Positions 42,078-51,972 of a DNA stretch of 64,000 nt are shown piece after piece (position 1 is the first letter of the stretch; the number at the start of each line of letters is the position of its first letter). A program made the position numbers and the translations under genes. Origin of the DNA: Histomonas meleagridis (Eukaryota; Parabasalia; Tritrichomonadida; Dientamoebidae); NCBI GenBank assembly GCA_020186115.1, contig WSYJ01000060.1, forward strand, positions 2,294,001 through 2,358,000, written 5' to 3'. The notes under the pieces are model-generated. The model was not told the origin of the DNA. It saw only the letters and a list, made by a program, of their open reading frames with translations, and searched no databases.

Positions 42078-43433
42078 TCATAATAAGAAAACAAGTTTTA
42101 TAACAAAAAAACAAATATCTTTAATATTAATGTCGACTCCTTCTTGTTCAAGAATATATTGAACAAGTTCAATATTTCCTGCTTCTGTAGCAAACAATAA
42201 AATATATTTTGGAACATGATATTTTTGAAGAAAATGTTTAACAAGATATAAATTTCCAGTTTTTGCTGTTACATTTATTATGTTTTCATCAAATTTAATT
42301 TTTTCTTCTAAAATAGAAAAAATTTCATAATTTCCATTGTTAATACAATAATATATTAATTCTTGTAACTTTACATCAGATAAGCTTTGTGCATTATTTA
42401 TATAATATTCAAGATTTTTATATGGAATTTGTTTTTTATTTAAATAAGTTGTTGTTTGATGAATTCCGCTTTTGTTTTCATAAATATATTTGAAGATCTC
42501 ATTCCGATGAAATTTAACTGTTGTTTCATATACATCTTCAAATGATGAATGATTCTGTTCACATAAATGAATTATCTCTAAATTTCCACTTGCAATTGCA
42601 TATTTACCTGTATTTGTTAAATTTGCATTATTAATAAGTAAATATTTAAAACATTTAACTGAACCAAAAAATGCTGCATAATCAATTAATGTAACATTTC
42701 TTTGATTAATAAATGAACATCTTTCATAAAGTGATGGTTCAATTGTTTGATTAAAATCAAAATCATTTTGTGATGATATTTCTTGAAAATTTTCTATTTC
42801 ATCATTTCGAATCATTTTCGCAATTTCATTTGGATTAGCTCCTTCTTTAACATATTTCTTATGAAGTTCCCAATCATTCTTTGAAAGTTTTAAATAATTT
42901 TTATCAAATTTTTCATCCATTAAACTTTTTGATTTAATTTTTTTGTTTTCTTTTTCTGTTTTATAATGAACAAAGAATTTAGAATTAATTCCTCGAGTGA
43001 TGTTTGAATTAACAAAGTCTTTTTCAATCATTTTTTCAATAATGTAATATGATTCTTGTGTATTAAATTCTTTTACATAATTAATAAAAATTTCAATAAT
43101 TTTTGAATTGTTTTTAATAATTTTATCTTCTTTTGCTTGGATTGTTTGTAAATAATTTAAATACATTTCAAATGACTCTCTGTGTGATACGAATGCAGAA
43201 TAAACTAAAATAACTAATATACAATTAAATGTATAAGGATAACTTTCATCAAATAAATTCATCGTTTCTGCAACAATAAAATCAAAGTTATTTTCGATTG
43301 AGTTAAATACAACATGTTCTAGAGAAATCAATTTTTGGAGATAAGCAGTTTGATTTTTTCCTTCCAATGAATTTAGATCAGTTAAAATGCAATTGTTCAA
43401 TAACTTTTTAAGTGATTTATCTGAAAATTGCAA
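42078..43433 (-). CDS. DUF3447-ankyrin protein, first ORF (no ATG seen)
   Basis: About 451 codons with the family layout: N-terminal domain (LEHVVFNSIENNFDFIVAETM; QESYYIIEKMI), KNDWELHKKYVKEGANPNEI, DUF3447-like block (DYAAFFGSVKCFKYLL, HLCEQNHSSFEDVYETTVKF), and a half ankyrin repeat (GNIELVQYILEQEGVDINIKD). It ends in a short hydrophobic tail, ICFFVIKLVFLL, encoded by the first linker. The open frame starts at TTG 43433 after an in-frame TAA. The first internal ATG is about 65 codons in. Only 78 bp separate it from the SGT gene, so the start may have been lost. An extra 25-residue insertion after the DUF3447 block distinguishes it. Confidence 0.7.
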   Translation of the reverse strand: MQFSDKSLKKLLNNCILTDLNSLEGKNQTAYLQKLISLEHVVFNSIENNFDFIVAETMNLFDESYPYTFNCILVILVYSAFVSHRESFEMYLNYLQTIQAKEDKIIKNNSKIIEIFINYVKEFNTQESYYIIEKMIEKDFVNSNITRGINSKFFVHYKTEKENKKIKSKSLMDEKFDKNYLKLSKNDWELHKKYVKEGANPNEIAKMIRNDEIENFQEISSQNDFDFNQTIEPSLYERCSFINQRNVTLIDYAAFFGSVKCFKYLLINNANLTNTGKYAIASGNLEIIHLCEQNHSSFEDVYETTVKFHRNEIFKYIYENKSGIHQTTTYLNKKQIPYKNLEYYINNAQSLSDVKLQELIYYCINNGNYEIFSILEEKIKFDENIINVTAKTGNLYLVKHFLQKYHVPKYILLFATEAGNIELVQYILEQEGVDINIKDICFFVIKLVFLL

Positions 43434-43511
43434 AAGGCTTTTTTATAAACTATTTAAAAAGGCATTACGATCGCAACAGACGATACAAAAATTGGCCGGC
43501 TATTTAAGAAA

Positions 43512-44297
43512 ATGAGCGGAAAGCACAAAACAGCGCGTTGCTTGATTCTTCAATATCTTGAATCATGTAGTCAAGAAGATAAAGATCATCGTGATGAATT
43601 AGAAGTTGCAATTGATTGCTTGAAGAACATTTGGGGAATAGAAAATTCATCAATTTCAATTCCAGGAGTTTCTTCAATTCTTGATCTCGTACCTGATAGC
43701 GGGTATGATACTGAGAAGGCTAATGCTCTCAAACTTGAAGGTAATGATTTACTTAGAGCAGGAAAATTCCAAGAAGCCATATCTAAATATACAGAAGCCA
43801 TAGATGTTGACCCAACGCAATCTGCCTATTACTGTAATCGTGCCGCTGTTTATTCAAAGATAAACCAGCATGAAAAAGCAATAACTGATTGTGAGAAAGC
43901 AATACAATTAACACCAGACTATGCAACAGCTTATTCTCGACTTGGCTATGCATATTATTCAATGGGCCAAACTGAGAAAGCACGTGAAGCATACAAAAGA
44001 GGACTTCGCGCATGTCCGAATAATCAGAATCTAAAAGACAACCTTGAATCGCTTGGCCCAGAAATACCAAATCCACAGCCACAAGGTGGTCAGGACTTCC
44101 TTTCGGGTCTTATGAATAATCCAATGTTTGCACAATTAGGACAAAAGCTTCAATCACCAGAGGTTCAAGCACTTCTCCAAGAGCCTGAAATGCAGGATTT
44201 ATATGAGAAGATACAAGCAAATCCAGCTGCAATTATGTCATATTTGGGTGATCCAAGAATGCAAAGGCTTATGGGCCTTATCATGGGCGGTAACTAA
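43512..44297 (+). CDS. SGT2: SGT-type TPR co-chaperone
   Basis: A 261-residue protein. The N-terminal 60 residues (LILQYLESCSQEDKDHRDEL, then VAIDCLKNIWGI) match the SGTA/Sgt2 dimerisation domain. Three TPRs follow at about 78-180 (ANALKLEGNDLLRAGKFQEA; YYCNRAAVYSKINQHEKAI; YSRLGYAYYSMGQTEKA). The C-terminus (LSGLMNNPMFAQLGQKLQSP, then MQDLYEKIQANPAAIMSYLGDPRM) contains methionine-rich, STI1-like segments that bind hydrophobic clients. Sgt2 hands tail-anchored proteins to the GET pathway and binds Hsp70/Hsp90 through its TPRs. Length is close to the family norm. Confidence 0.88.
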   Translation: MSGKHKTARCLILQYLESCSQEDKDHRDELEVAIDCLKNIWGIENSSISIPGVSSILDLVPDSGYDTEKANALKLEGNDLLRAGKFQEAISKYTEAIDVDPTQSAYYCNRAAVYSKINQHEKAITDCEKAIQLTPDYATAYSRLGYAYYSMGQTEKAREAYKRGLRACPNNQNLKDNLESLGPEIPNPQPQGGQDFLSGLMNNPMFAQLGQKLQSPEVQALLQEPEMQDLYEKIQANPAAIMSYLGDPRMQRLMGLIMGGN

Positions 44298-44621
44298 ACT
44301 CTTAATTATTGCCATTGTTTTCTTTATATTATTTGAAACAGCAACATTTGCTGTTTTGCCACTCAATAAAAAGTGCTCTTTCGCAAAATTCTTATCGGTT
44401 TTGACAAATACATTTACAGCAAATATGTTGATATCGAATCCTATACATATATCAATCTTTTGATATTGAATACATAAATAAGATAGTTATTTCTAACAGA
44501 ATTATGCACATCTTATGATTAAAAAATTTATATCTTAAATAATAATGGACCATTTTCCTCATGTCTTTTTCCTAGTATTTTATTGAAATTTTATGAAATT
44601 TCTTTATATTATTTAAAGCTT
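44298..44621. other. Convergent intergenic region, no feature seen
   Basis: About 320 bp between SGT2 and the terminal unit of array G. AT-rich; nothing recognised. Confidence 0.5.
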
Positions 44622-44952
44622 TTAAATATCTTTAGTATTGATATCAATTCCTTCTTGTTCAAGAAGTAATTTAGTTATTTCTGTATGACCATTTCGAGTA
44701 GCCAATATAAGTGCTGTTTCAAATAATTTAAATAATTTTCGATTATTATTTTAAAATATAAAATCAGGAAAATATGCTTTAAATAAAACAAACAAATATT
44801 TTTAGTATTGATATCAATCTCTTCTTGTTTAAGAAGTAATTTAACAATATCTGTATAACCAAAAGAAGATGCAGAAATAAGTGCTGTATCAAATAATATA
44901 AATAATTACCAAATGTTATTTTAAAATTATTTTATATTTCAAAAAACATCAA
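44622..44952 (-). repeat. Ankyrin unit array G (2 units)
   Basis: This is the shortest array. Cores are anchored at 44834 and 44664, and the half-repeat of the first ORF at 45004, so both steps are exactly 170 bp. The terminal unit (TALILATRNGHTEITKLLLEQ) ends INTKDI then TAA at 44622-44624, just where a linker would begin. This is the simplest case for testing how the cores are joined: one first ORF, one complete linker-core-linker, one terminal core. Confidence 0.82.
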
Positions 44953-46140
44953 CTAATGGAAACAAATATTTTTATTATTAATATTAATTTCATTTCTGTC
45001 TAAGATATATTTAACAAGTTCAATGTTTCCTGATTCGGAAGCAGTAACTAAAATATCATTTGGAATTGGATGATTTTGCAGTAAATATTTAAGTAGAAAT
45101 ATATTTCCTATTTTTGCTGATTCATTTATAATATCTTTATTTATTTTCATTCCTTCTTTTTCTAACAAAGCAAAGATATCATAGTTATGATAAAGAACAC
45201 ATTTCTTCCCTAAATTACTCAGATTTTTAATCTTACAAATTTTATTTTCATAAAGATATTTAAAGATATCATTTCGATGAAATTCAATAGCTGTTTGATA
45301 TAAATATAATTTTGATGAATTATTTTGTACACATAAATGAATGATTTCAAGGTTTCCACTTGCCACTGCATATTCAAGTGTATTTTTTATATTAGCATTA
45401 TTTAACATTAAATATTTAAAACATTTGATTGATCCAAAAAATGCTGCATAATCAATAAGTGAACAATCAAAATTCACAAATGAATTTCTTTCATAGAGTG
45501 ATGACTTAATTGTTTGATTAAAATTAAAATCATTTTGAGATGATATTTCTTGAAGTTTTTCTATTTCATCATTTCGAATTATTTTTGCTATTTCATTTGT
45601 ATTATGTCCTTCTTTAATTAATTTCTTATGAAGTTCCCAATCATTCTTAGAAAGTTCTTCATAATTGTTAATAATTTGGTACATGAATGGGTCGTTCGTT
45701 AAACTTTTAATTTCATTTTTTGACATGTAATGTACAAAATATGAACTCTTTGTATTTAACACAACTTTTGGATTAATGAAATTATTTTCAGCCATATATT
45801 CAAGAAGATAATTTGATTCTTGCTTATGTTCATTGATCAGAAAATTTGTAAAAACATCGATGATTTTGTATTTGCTTTGATAGTTTTCTTCGAATTTTTC
45901 AATCTCTTTTATGAAATTTAAATATGTTTCCATATGTTCCATTTTTGCTTGCATATGTTTAAATAAACAAAAAATGATCTGACTAATCAGAAGATTAAAA
46001 GAGTATATTTCATCATTGTCTAAAAAATTGATTAATGATTGAACTGTTTGAGAAATATTTTTATCATTTAAATTATAGATTGCTTGTTGAATAAATTTTA
46101 GTATTTTCAATGAGTCATTTTTTGGTGCGCCAGATTCCAT
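44953..46140 (-). CDS. DUF3447-ankyrin protein, first ORF (intact)
   Basis: A 395-residue ORF starting MESGAPKNDSLKILKFIQQ at a clear ATG. Order: N-terminal family domain (AIYNLNDKNISQTVQSLI; METYLNFIKEIEKFEENY; QESNYLLEYMAEN), KNDWELHKKLIKEGHNTNEI, DUF3447-like block (DYAAFFGSIKCFKYLMLNNA, HLCVQNNSSKLYLYQTAIEF), half ankyrin repeat ending GNIELVKYILDRNEININNK. The HLCEQNHSSFEDAYE motif of the other loci is changed here. TTAACG at 46147-46152 lies only 7 bp upstream of the start. With locus E it is one of two copies with an uninterrupted first ORF and an ATG. Confidence 0.8.
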   Translation of the reverse strand: MESGAPKNDSLKILKFIQQAIYNLNDKNISQTVQSLINFLDNDEIYSFNLLISQIIFCLFKHMQAKMEHMETYLNFIKEIEKFEENYQSKYKIIDVFTNFLINEHKQESNYLLEYMAENNFINPKVVLNTKSSYFVHYMSKNEIKSLTNDPFMYQIINNYEELSKNDWELHKKLIKEGHNTNEIAKIIRNDEIEKLQEISSQNDFNFNQTIKSSLYERNSFVNFDCSLIDYAAFFGSIKCFKYLMLNNANIKNTLEYAVASGNLEIIHLCVQNNSSKLYLYQTAIEFHRNDIFKYLYENKICKIKNLSNLGKKCVLYHNYDIFALLEKEGMKINKDIINESAKIGNIFLLKYLLQNHPIPNDILVTASESGNIELVKYILDRNEININNKNICFH

Positions 46141-46362
46141 ATTTAATTAACGGCCAACCGTCATATTAAATCGAAAAAAATCCAAAAGTGACAACATTGA
46201 TTCAATGCAGTTACTTTTGCACGATGCAAATTGTTTGTAAAAGCTGAAGATTTTAAATGTTAAGAATGAAAATAGTGTGAACTTAGCATCAAGCTACAAA
46301 TAATGTAAACAAAAATCCCACATTACAAAATAATTTAGTCTAAACAAATGTTTTGTAACTCG

Positions 46363-48773
46363 TTACTGTGGTCTCTTTCTAGACTTAGGCCGTCCTGTTT
46401 GCACAGTTGCAGCTGAAAAACTGTGAGATTCCATGAGAAGATAACTTTCATGTAATGGCGCTGGCTCGGGAAGCTTATCATCAAGTATCATACTTGACGA
46501 TCTCTTTTTCTTCGCTGCTCTCCTTGTAACTCTCGATAATGCTTCTGGAGATGCAGATGGAAATCCTAATAAATCATCTTCTTCGTCAACACTTCCTTTC
46601 ATCGAGTACTGGTCACTTAAGTCCTCGAAAAATGAAAGTGCTCTTTTTTGTGCTTTGGAATTTGATGCATATTTTATGTCTTCTTCTATATCAGTACTAA
46701 AATCTTGTTCAGGGGGCTCTTTTTCTTCGAAGAACGATGTATCTAACTCGGATTCTAAACTTGGGACAAAAGGTGGTTCTTGTTCTTGCAGATTATCCCA
46801 ATCAATACTTGCGAACCAAGGATGATTCTTAATCTCCCTAATTGACGATGCCCCCAATCTTTCTGCAGGGTCTTTATTTAACAGCTTAGCTATTAAATCC
46901 TTTGCTTCATCTGAGTTATCGTTTAATTCAGAAACGTCATATTCGCCTTTTAGAATTTGCGTAAACGTATCCGCAACGGTTTCTCTGTGAAACGGGGGTG
47001 CCCCAGTTAACATCTCAAAAAGTATACAACCGAGCGACCAGTAATCGGCAGTAAACGTGTGCGACTGCTGGAGGATAATTTCTGGCGCAATGTAATCAGG
47101 CGTGCCCATAATCCGTTCAGGTGATTCTTCGAAGGCACATTGCCTATCAACTAACCCCCAAACACTTAAACCGAAATCGGCCAATTTCAAATGTCCAATT
47201 TCACTTACCAAAATATTGTTTGGTTTTAAATCCCTATGAATTACATTGCTCTCCCTAAGGAATTCTAAGGCTTCTACAACTTCAGCTGTATAAAACTTAG
47301 CAACATTTTCATCTTGGCAACAACCAATATTTTGTAGCAATGAATATAAGTCGCCTCCAGGACAATATTCCATAACAATGTAATAGTTATTTTTCCCGAT
47401 ATATGAAAAATCTATGTGTTAGTTATTTCTATCTAAAAGCGCTTTTTTTATTTCTTTTTTGACATTATCTAAACGATACAAAAATTCTATGCAACGATAC
47501 TATTTTCTGGTGAAAACGATCGTATATCATTGAATTTCCTATCGTCCGCATCAAGCTTTATGAAAATATCAACAAAAGAAATAAAAAAATGCGCATATTA
47601 AAACATACAGAATTGTGTCATATATGGACAAGTTACTTGCTCAAGAATATTCTTCTCGAGAAGGATTCGTTGTCTATCATTTTTTCGTTGGATACTACTC
47701 TTAGATATAACTTTCACTGCGATTAAGTCATTAGTTGCACTTCGTTTTGCCAAGAAAACTTGTGCATATGCGCCGCTTGAAATTCGCTTAAGAAATTGGA
47801 AGTCAGCTATTGTAGTTTCGCGAATGCATAGTTTTTCTGATGTTGTTTTCTCTACAAAGTCCATTGCTTCGGATAGTTTGTTTGATGCTTTAATTTTCTC
47901 ATCGAGTAAAACTAAGGCTTCGCTATATATAATGCTAAGCTCTGGACTTGACACAGGGACATTGACAAGGTTAAAGGAGTCTTTGATAGACTCTAATTCT
48001 TCAAAGGAGCCACTTGAATTGTTATCAATTTTGATCGCATTATCAAGAAGAGCTATAATATGAAGAATAGGAATGACCGTATCAATAACATTTTGCTCGT
48101 TACCAGGCCAATGGATTTTGAGAAGATGTTCTTGGGTTCGAATTTGTAACTTTTTCATTTTCTCATCAGTGGTCATCATGGTCTGACTTGATAAATATGC
48201 AACTTCACACATCTTAGAATGTTCTTCAATCATGCTAAGTGGTATTTTTTTCTCACATATTCGACATATGACAGTATCAGAATCTGACGATTGGGAATTG
48301 GCTGTTGGAACACTTGGATCTGAAAAAGAAGGAGGTGAGATAGGTGAGCCTGAAGCTGAAAAATTGAATTGATGATCATCATCTGAAAATGAACCTGAAA
48401 AATTCGAGCGAGAGAGCAAAGGAATAAGTCGATTTATAGATAAGCAAGCAGAGAGGATTTGGTATCCAACTTTTTCGATGCTTGGCGTTAGTTTTTCTGT
48501 AAGAAGAGTATTGACTGATGCTGCAAAATTATATGATAACTGAAATAAAAGACCATAAGAAGAGTCTAATATTTGAGAAAGTGAAGATTTAAACATTTCT
48601 ATTGCCTTTTTGTCATCGGTTGTTTCTGGAGTAAGTCGATTTACAACTTGATTTAATGTTTCAAAAGTTGTTCTCTGGGATTTCAGACAATAATAAATCC
48701 TATGGTATACTTGTTGTGTTGATGACTGTGATTTCGAACCGCCAACACTGTCCGGTGGCTGGGGTTCAATCAT
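46363..48773 (-). CDS. Rim15/IRE/MAST-type AGC protein kinase, one intron
   Basis: Two exons: 48773-47609 and 47411-46363, together about 737 codons. Exon 1 starts MIEPQPPDSVGGSK and has a C2HC zinc motif (CRICEKKIPLSMIEEHSKMC), as in yeast Rim15 and plant IRE kinases. The glycine loop GAYAQVF and catalytic Lys in AVKVISK follow. Splicing joins MTQF to YFSYIGKNNYYIVMEYCPGG, restoring a normal AGC hinge. Exon 2 has HRDLKPNN, ADFGLS and GTPDYIAPEII, then LGASSIREIKNHPWF and an AGC-type tail. The activation segment is short. Such kinases act in nutrient or cell-cycle signalling. The open frame before the ATG begins with TTG, so I use 48773. Confidence 0.88.
47412..47608 (-). other. Spliceosomal intron in the kinase gene
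   Basis: A 197-nt intron. On the minus strand the 5' end is GTATGT and the 3' end is ACTAACACATAG, in which ACTAAC is the fused branch-point motif described for Trichomonas vaginalis introns. Removing it restores an uninterrupted kinase domain (TTC T / AT TTT). It contains in-frame stops, so it must be removed. Confidence 0.93.
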
Positions 48774-49199
48774 TTCTATAAAATTTGTTGCAAAAAATTT
48801 TTGAAGCAAAACCGATCATTAGTACTTTCAAATCAATTTTCGAAAGAAAAAGTGATGTCACTTTTTATCTTCGGCCAAAAAAAAGTCTTGTGAGGGTTTT
48901 TACTCTTAGTGCATTCGATATTATACATTCATTTATAACATGTATTTACCTTTGCATATTGTTTACTTAACAAAGAGAAATATTTATGTGAAGACAAATG
49001 TTCAAAATTATTTAAATTCATGCTACAATATTTCTAAAATTCTAAAAAATATTTTTTAAGTATATCTTTAGTATATATTGTTATTTGAGTTTTTAATAAA
49101 ATTTTTGAATTTTATACACATAATCCAATTTTATGGATTTAATCTTCATGAAAAATATTGTTTAACGGTCGTTTTTGTTTTGGTTTTCTGAAATTTCAG
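48774..49199. promoter_or_regulatory. Divergent promoter region, kinase and LRR genes
   Basis: About 425 bp between divergent genes. TTAACG at 49162-49167 lies 33 bp before the LRR start. The DNA is otherwise AT-rich and contains no gene. Confidence 0.4.
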
Positions 49200-49895
49200 A
49201 TGCTTTCTGCTGCTTTAGTAAAAATTCACTCAGGTAATTATGATACAACAACAGTATATAATTTGGATATATCAGATTTAGACTTGACTGATATTAGTCA
49301 GCTAAGTAAATTATGTCCAGATTTAATATCACTTGATGTTTCAGGTAATAAACTTAAAAGTTTAGCTGGAGTTAGTGGGCTCACTAAGTTAGAAAAATTA
49401 ATACTCGATGGAACTTCAGTTCCATTAACAGGAATAGGAAAACTTTCAAATCTTCAGTCTCTGTCACTAAAAAACTGTGGAATATCTCAACTTTCTTCGC
49501 TAATACCAGAGGAATTCAAGAAATTAACAAATTTAAAATATTTAGATTTGAGTGATAATCCAATTGCTCAACTGCCAACACTCCCTCAATATGTTCGCGA
49601 AGCAATGCCAACTGTTAGGCAATTGAATGGGGAGTTTTTGCTTTTTCCAAAATTTGATAATTCTTCAATTCAAAAGCCACCAACTGTAAGTTTTGCTGGT
49701 CCGGATGTCAACATAAACTTTGATGATGTTGAACAGAAGTTAAAAAAACAAATGGATGAAGTCTCATCATCAATAAAAGAATGTCAACAAAGGATATCAG
49801 AAGCGGAAACACTGATCCAACAACGATTAAAAGACGTAAGGGAGTATGCAGAGTCCATTATTTTGGATGATGATGATACTAAAGATAATGTTTAA
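49200..49895 (+). CDS. Leucine-rich-repeat protein with C-terminal coiled coil
   Basis: A 231-residue protein starting MLSAALVKIHSGNYDTTT. The frame is open from a TTG at 49158, but ATG at 49200 is the first methionine. LRRs occupy about residues 20-130 (LISLDVSGNKLKSL, LEKLILDGTSV, LQSLSLKNCGI, LKYLDLSDNPI), capped by YVREAMPTVRQLNG. This is the arrangement of SDS22/LRRC-type ciliary and cytoskeletal proteins. The last 50 residues (KLKKQMDEVSSSIKECQQRI) form a coiled coil ending in an acidic tail. A flagellar or cytoskeletal scaffold role is inference. Confidence 0.75.
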   Translation: MLSAALVKIHSGNYDTTTVYNLDISDLDLTDISQLSKLCPDLISLDVSGNKLKSLAGVSGLTKLEKLILDGTSVPLTGIGKLSNLQSLSLKNCGISQLSSLIPEEFKKLTNLKYLDLSDNPIAQLPTLPQYVREAMPTVRQLNGEFLLFPKFDNSSIQKPPTVSFAGPDVNINFDDVEQKLKKQMDEVSSSIKECQQRISEAETLIQQRLKDVREYAESIILDDDDTKDNV

Positions 49896-50222
49896 TATTG
49901 ATATTTGCATAAAAATGTTTATTTTATTTCAACCAACTCTTTTGTTTTGTCTCATTTATATATATTTAATTCTTCCATATCTTCAAATTCGGGTATTTCA
50001 ATTGTTTAGCTTCATGTATGTGCAGGTACAAAGCAAATTGAGCAACACTCCAATTCTATAATCTTTCGAAACATTAAATTTAGGATGTCAAGGCATAGCA
50101 TTAGTGAAGAATAAAACTTTCATTGTAATTGGTCATCATTGAGAAATCAATTAATGAATTTAACACAATCCTTTATCTACTTTATAATGGTTGAAAGAAA
50201 AAACTAAAATATTATCAAATGT
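49896..50222. other. Convergent 3' region, no feature seen
   Basis: About 325 bp between the LRR gene and the small acidic protein. No gene or repeat recognised. Confidence 0.5.
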
Positions 50223-50558
50223 TTATGGTGAATTTTGATGTATTTCAAGTGCATCACATATGGACTTGTTAATCTTACCAGTAGCTTCAACAACACTCTC
50301 GAAAAAGTTAGATAAAATAGGTCCAACAGTTCTTGTCACTGGCTCCAAAACTCTTGCTGTTTCGGAGACAATAGTTTGTGTGACGTTATCTGCCTTTTCT
50401 GCAACTATGTCTAATTTTGATTTTTGTTCTTCGGTGTTTGGTTGAGGTTCGATTGGTGCTTCGATGCTCCCATCTATTGGAGGTTGGGGGATATCACCTT
50501 GTGGTCCAATTATATCGGATTGGGGATCGGAAAGTAGCGGCTGGCTTGATAAATCCAT
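50223..50558 (-). CDS. Small hypothetical protein with amphipathic C-terminus
   Basis: A 111-residue protein starting MDLSSQPLLSDPQSDI. The N-terminal 55 residues are Pro/Asp/Gln-rich and disordered (IPQPPIDGSIEAPIEPQPNT). Residues 56-105 form a long amphipathic helix with repeating hydrophobic positions (KLDIVAEKADNVTQTIVSET, then VGPILSNFFESVVEATGKI), resembling apolipoprotein-like or synucleinlike lipid-binding helices. No family is recognised. The open frame runs further upstream from a TTG, but the first ATG is used. Confidence 0.6.
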   Translation of the reverse strand: MDLSSQPLLSDPQSDIIGPQGDIPQPPIDGSIEAPIEPQPNTEEQKSKLDIVAEKADNVTQTIVSETARVLEPVTRTVGPILSNFFESVVEATGKINKSICDALEIHQNSP

Positions 50559-51087
50559 GATAAAAATGACTAGAAAATTGCCACCGATGGCATTCAAAAA
50601 TTGTGTGATCGTTTACGCAGAAAAAACGTTAGCCGGCTAGTTCAACTGAAAATGACCTCCGTTTAACGTTAAACGGAAGGAGGAAAGCTTTAATTAGCTG
50701 TATCACCTCAAACTATCGAACAACTCTTTTTGCCTCAGTGTTAAACAAAAATAAATTTTATAATTTTATAAGAAAATTAGCTTTTAATTAAATACTATAA
50801 AATGCAGGAATACACTATGCTATAAACTATAGACATTATTTTGTTGTAATTTCAATGTATTAAATTATTTGGATAAATTTTTGTGATCATGATTCTTTGA
50901 ATCAAAAAATTCATATGATCATATGTTTAAACAAATCTTTATTTAACATGAATCTTTGGAATGCATGTGACTTAGCAGTATTTGAATAAATATGTTTAAG
51001 CTTAAGCATTATCAATAAGATTTTCTTATTTTATTTGTGAATTTTTAGGAAAAAAAATATTTAAACGTATTACAGAAGTTTTAATTA
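50559..51087. promoter_or_regulatory. Divergent intergenic region with palindromes
   Basis: About 530 bp. It contains TAGCCGGCTA (10-bp palindrome) at 50630-50639 and the 20-bp palindrome at 50658-50677. The rest, up to the ATG at 51088, is AT-rich with a TAAACGTA near 51062. Confidence 0.45.
50658..50677. promoter_or_regulatory. 20-bp perfect palindrome with doubled AACGTT
   Basis: TCCGTTTAACGTTAAACGGA reads the same on both strands. The centre TTAACGTTAA contains the recurring TTAACG hexamer in both orientations, so it could bind a dimer. It is 100 bp upstream of the 50558 minus-strand start. A hairpin RNA is the alternative. Confidence 0.5.
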
Positions 51088-51972
51088 ATGTTAAAGCCAA
51101 CACAAATACGCAAACTCTCAAAAGGCGGAGAAGGAGTTTATGACTTTGATTTTTCTTTAATTCCATCAGAATATTATGAAATTTTATTTCGTTCATTACA
51201 AACATTTTGTATCAAAAATGTAGATTCAATTGGATTTAATTGCAATGAACTTGCAAAATATAATAACAAACCGAATGTTCGACTTCCACACAATGTTATT
51301 AATTCTGTTGCGAAGAAAAGGAAACATTATATTCGCAATATGATTGAACTTCTTTGTTACTTTATACCACGAAGCCAACGTATCAAAGAGGTAACCTTTT
51401 CTCACCTAAGTATTCGCAACGAACTAATCGAAAGATTAATCACTGTAATTAATAAATCAAATAACATTAAGTCAATTAAATTTACATATGTTGCTATTGG
51501 CGACACTGGTGTAGGTTCAGTTCTTCGCATCCTAAATCCCAACAAAATTGAACGTATCTCATTTCTTAAATGCGGATTAACTGGCGCGATCACCCAAACA
51601 GTTCTCCAATTTATAAATCGAAAGACATCGCCAGAGATAGGTCTACAGTCTTTTGAAGTTAGTCCTACAGAAATTCCTGATGCTGATCGGAGATTGATTC
51701 AGCAAGCATTAAATGGAAATTCACGAGTTCAATCTATAGATCTGAGCATTGACACCAAAGAAGATGTAGTTGACTCACTTCGGAAGCAACGAATTGCAGA
51801 ATTAAGGTCCAAAAATGAAGAACTCAAAAATAACATCAAAGCGCTGAACGAAATGTTAAATGCGATCAAATTTAATGACTCAATGTTTGTTGTTGGAGAA
51901 GGGTCTGCTGATTTCGTGATGTATTTGAATACACTTGAGCAAAAACTTACAGACATAGATAAGAATATGTAA
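51088..51972 (+). CDS. LRR (RI-like) protein with C-terminal coiled coil
   Basis: A 294-residue protein starting MLKPTQIRKLSKGGEGVYDFD. Irregular leucine-rich repeats of the ribonuclease-inhibitor type run from about residue 45 to 225 (IKEVTFSHLSIRNELIERLI; IKSIKFTYVAIGDTGVGSVL; IERISFLKCGLTGAITQTVL; VQSIDLSIDTKEDV). The last 60 residues are a coiled coil (LRSKNEELKNNIKALNEML). The arrangement, LRR followed by coiled coil, is reminiscent of the centrosomal protein CEP78, but the similarity is too weak for a name. Confidence 0.65.
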   Translation: MLKPTQIRKLSKGGEGVYDFDFSLIPSEYYEILFRSLQTFCIKNVDSIGFNCNELAKYNNKPNVRLPHNVINSVAKKRKHYIRNMIELLCYFIPRSQRIKEVTFSHLSIRNELIERLITVINKSNNIKSIKFTYVAIGDTGVGSVLRILNPNKIERISFLKCGLTGAITQTVLQFINRKTSPEIGLQSFEVSPTEIPDADRRLIQQALNGNSRVQSIDLSIDTKEDVVDSLRKQRIAELRSKNEELKNNIKALNEMLNAIKFNDSMFVVGEGSADFVMYLNTLEQKLTDIDKNM

